DNA from: CBDEUK01 sp965250225
Lineage (GTDB): Bacteria > Pseudomonadota > Gammaproteobacteria > Eutrophobiales > Eutrophobiaceae
Length of the DNA stretch: 64,000 nt
Direction: 5' to 3'
Assembly (NCBI GenBank): GCA_965250225.1
Contig: CBDFNQ010000037.1
Span: 186,001 to 250,000, forward strand
Shown here: positions 62,437-64,000 of the stretch, one piece after another
Numbering within the stretch: the first letter of the stretch is position 1
Layout: each line of letters starts with the position of its first letter
The notes under the pieces: generated by a model
Database searches by the model: none
Seen by the model: the letters and a program-made list of their open reading frames with translations, nothing else
What the model was told of the DNA's origin: nothing
Program-made: the position numbers and the translations under genes

Positions 62437-62742
62437 TCACGTGGCCAAAATGTTTTTTGCTATCTCATCTAGATGGGTGTTTCATGTACCACAGCAACCG
62501 CCCCATATATCCATGTGTGGGATGCGCCTGGCAAGATCTCGACAAAGTTCTCCTAGTTCTACTGAATCACCGTTTTCGAGATGTCCAATTTTGCAGAGCG
62601 CGATCTTTTCCATTTTTGGAGCATTTGGTCGAACTCCCTTTCCTTGATGAATCCAGTCACTGGGTTCGATTGCTGGTTCATATTCCACCGGATGGGAACA
62701 ATTAATCGAAAAGAATTCTGGTGACTGACCAGACTCGACAGA
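62437..62742 (-). pseudogene. Homocysteine S-methyltransferase C-terminal fragment
   Basis: The frame reads FFSINCSHPVEYEPAI (motif NCxHP), GVRPNAPKMEKIAL, LGELCRDLARRIPHMDIWGG and CCGT, the zinc-cysteine motif of the family. After CCGT a TGA stops it, yet the next codons NTHLDEIAKNILAT still look like the normal end. The first two-thirds of the protein, including other ligands, are missing. It is joined in another frame to a VOC fragment, so it is dead. Confidence 0.7.
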
Positions 62743-62819
62743 CGTTCGTAAAATTTGCGTGTGATATTCAGATTGCTCACACGAAGACCAACATGGTTGA
62801 TTCTAGTAATTTCTTTCAT
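62743..62819 (-). pseudogene. VOC (glyoxalase/bleomycin) domain N-terminal fragment
   Basis: About 25 codons read EITRINHVGLRVSNLNITRK, the first strand and helix of a VOC domain with the metal-ligand histidine of INHVGL. The frame then passes without break into sequence that belongs to the methyltransferase fragment in a different phase. It marks a deletion junction. Confidence 0.55.
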
Positions 62820-62849
62820 GGATTATTATCACCTAAGAATATAGCTAAC

Positions 62850-64000
62850 GAGGCTGTAGAAAAACTCTAAAAAAGCACGTAATTCTATTCAGCCAGATGA
62901 TTAAATTCATAATACTCACTTTGCCGTTATTTGCTCCTGGTTTCAAGATAAGCTGTGTGTCTTCAGGTTAATTTTGAGAGTGCTTTTTATAAGACTTTCC
63001 TCGTCCTTCTCAGGCCGCTATATCACCATAATTAACCAGCTTCTCGGTATTATGAACAAGGCAGTAAAGCTGCCATTGTCCCTGAACTTTCTTTTTGCTT
63101 CGTAAGCTAAAACGATTGAGTTTTTTGTTCGAGCCGATATTTGCGAAAACGGGTTCCACCACCGACATACGATGGCTATAAATCTGTTTGCCTTTGTCAC
63201 TGTCCACTCGATGCTTCATCCAGTCCGTGTAGTTGGGTTTGCGTCGGCCGTGATGATAGTCCCGTCTTCATAAATGTCGTCACTTATTTTTAGACGTTTA
63301 AATCGTGTTTGAATAGTCTTCATCACAGGCTGTAAGGTAAGGTATGGTGTTCCTGACCTGCACCAAAGGCCTGGGCATCAATGATGACTTGATGTTTTTT
63401 ATCGACCGAGGCAACGCCATTGTACCCCTGAATAGTCCCTTTGTTGGTGGTCATCTTGGCGCTTTCATTATCGGTGATATTACTTTTGACTTGACCCACA
63501 TGGATGTGGAGAATGCCGGTTTTGCAGGAGCATAAACCTGCCTTTGGGTTTTTTGCCTTGGCCCATCCGTGGGCTGTTGGACTTTAAAAATTGTTCTATC
63601 TTCTCATGCGCTTTATTTAATGTCTCAATGGTCTGCTCAGTGCGTTTGCGTCTTTCTTCATCACGTGTGTCATTCTTGTCTAACTGTTGGTGCTCGCTAA
63701 TATGATGTTGGATCTGACGTTTGATTTTATCGCGTTTGTCTGACAGTTCTTTAAAGGTTCCAGACCATTCTTTTGATGCATCCGAAGATATCTTGCAACC
63801 ATCAATCGCGAACAACTCATGACCCAGTAATCCTTGTTCATGACAAATCAATAATATCTGTTCAAACAAACCCGCTATCTCAGTTGCACAGGAACTGACG
63901 AAGTCTGCAATCGTTGTAAAATGCGGCACGCTATCACACGACAAGGCTTTAAAAAGTATGTTCGTTTGGCAACACCATTGGATCTCACGACTTGACGTGA
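62850..64000 (-). mobile_element. Degenerate IS1182-type insertion sequence (right part outside window)
   Basis: Contains a transposase broken in several places. The left boundary is guessed from GAGGCTGTAGAAAAACT at 62850-62866, which resembles IS1182 ends; the other end lies beyond the window. Nothing else is visible in 62820-63009. Confidence 0.5.
63010..64000 (-). pseudogene. IS1182-family transposase with frameshifts and an internal deletion
   Basis: The frame entering from the right edge reads QTNILFKALSCDSVPHFTTI and GHELFAIDGCKISSDASKEW, continuing to 63480. A second frame carries NESAKMTTNKGTIQGYNGVA and QAFGAGQEHHTL, a third LQPVMKTIQTRFKRLKISDD and EDGTIITADA, and a last one TDWMKHRVDSDKGKQIYSHR through VVEPVFANIG to a stop at 63010. 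Between the third and the last about 60 residues with part of the catalytic domain are absent. All pieces belong to the DUF772/DDE transposase of IS1182. Confidence 0.8.

Overview
The window reads as a chromosomal segment of an AT-rich gammaproteobacterium. The core genes support this: magnesium-type hemB, the EF-P paralogue efpL, uvrD, pmbA, prlC, xthA, gcvR next to dapA and bamC, queG, and the dsbA / cytochrome c4 / engB neighbourhood. The genus cannot be named from the sequence alone. c-type cytochromes, a heme-copper enzyme with a CuA subunit, a nitrite-type FNT channel and an NsrR regulator indicate respiratory metabolism with exposure to nitric oxide.

Layout. 1-9.6 kb: an ArsM-like methyltransferase with a sterol-desaturase-family gene, hemB, several exported proteins, a SlyD remnant, efpL and a low-molecular-weight phosphatase. 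9.6-23.7 kb: small unknown membrane or exported proteins, hemH, mscL, yjbQ, an MscS channel, pmbA, uvrD, an orphan TRAP binding lipoprotein, cytochrome c5, a DUF937 gene, an intact IS630-family element and a BON/LysM gene. 23.8-29.1 kb: a 7-bp tandem repeat, tRNA-Arg(CCG), then nsrR facing an operon for a CuA-containing heme-copper enzyme that lacks the active-site tyrosine (probable nitric oxide reductase), with SCO, an unknown membrane protein and a divergent FNT channel. 29-36.2 kb: HDOD, purK-purE, a diguanylate cyclase, dsbA, cytochrome c4 and engB. 36.15-36.66 kb: gene-free, with a probable minus-strand small RNA facing engB and a pair of DnaA boxes. 36.6-44.2 kb: a long minus-strand run (lemA, a GIDE/EF-hand gene, prlC, an SH3 protein, xthA, rpmE, an M48 lipoprotein protease).

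44.2-54 kb is an iron region: bacterioferritin, two decayed genes (a VPLPA-CTERM protein and an ethylene-receptor-like GGDEF/EAL protein), bacterioferritin-associated ferredoxin, and an operon of porin, FMN-binding protein, PepSY membrane protein and a ferric ABC transporter (fbpABC type). Fur-box-like sites precede bfr, bfd and the porin. Together the operon could carry iron from outside the cell to the cytoplasm without a TonB receptor, with a reductase module in the periplasm. This is an inference from gene order.

54-62.3 kb is housekeeping: gcvH, tpx, dgkA, glk, endA, queG, an AI-2E/PerM transporter, gcvR, dapA, bamC. The right edge (62.4-64 kb) is debris: a VOC start fused out of frame to a homocysteine S-methyltransferase tail, and an IS1182-type transposase broken by frameshifts and a deletion.

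The candidates I rate highest are the tyrosine-less heme-copper operon with NsrR, the porin-FMN-PepSY-Fbp iron system, and the engB-facing small RNA. All identifications rest on reading motifs; no database search was run.
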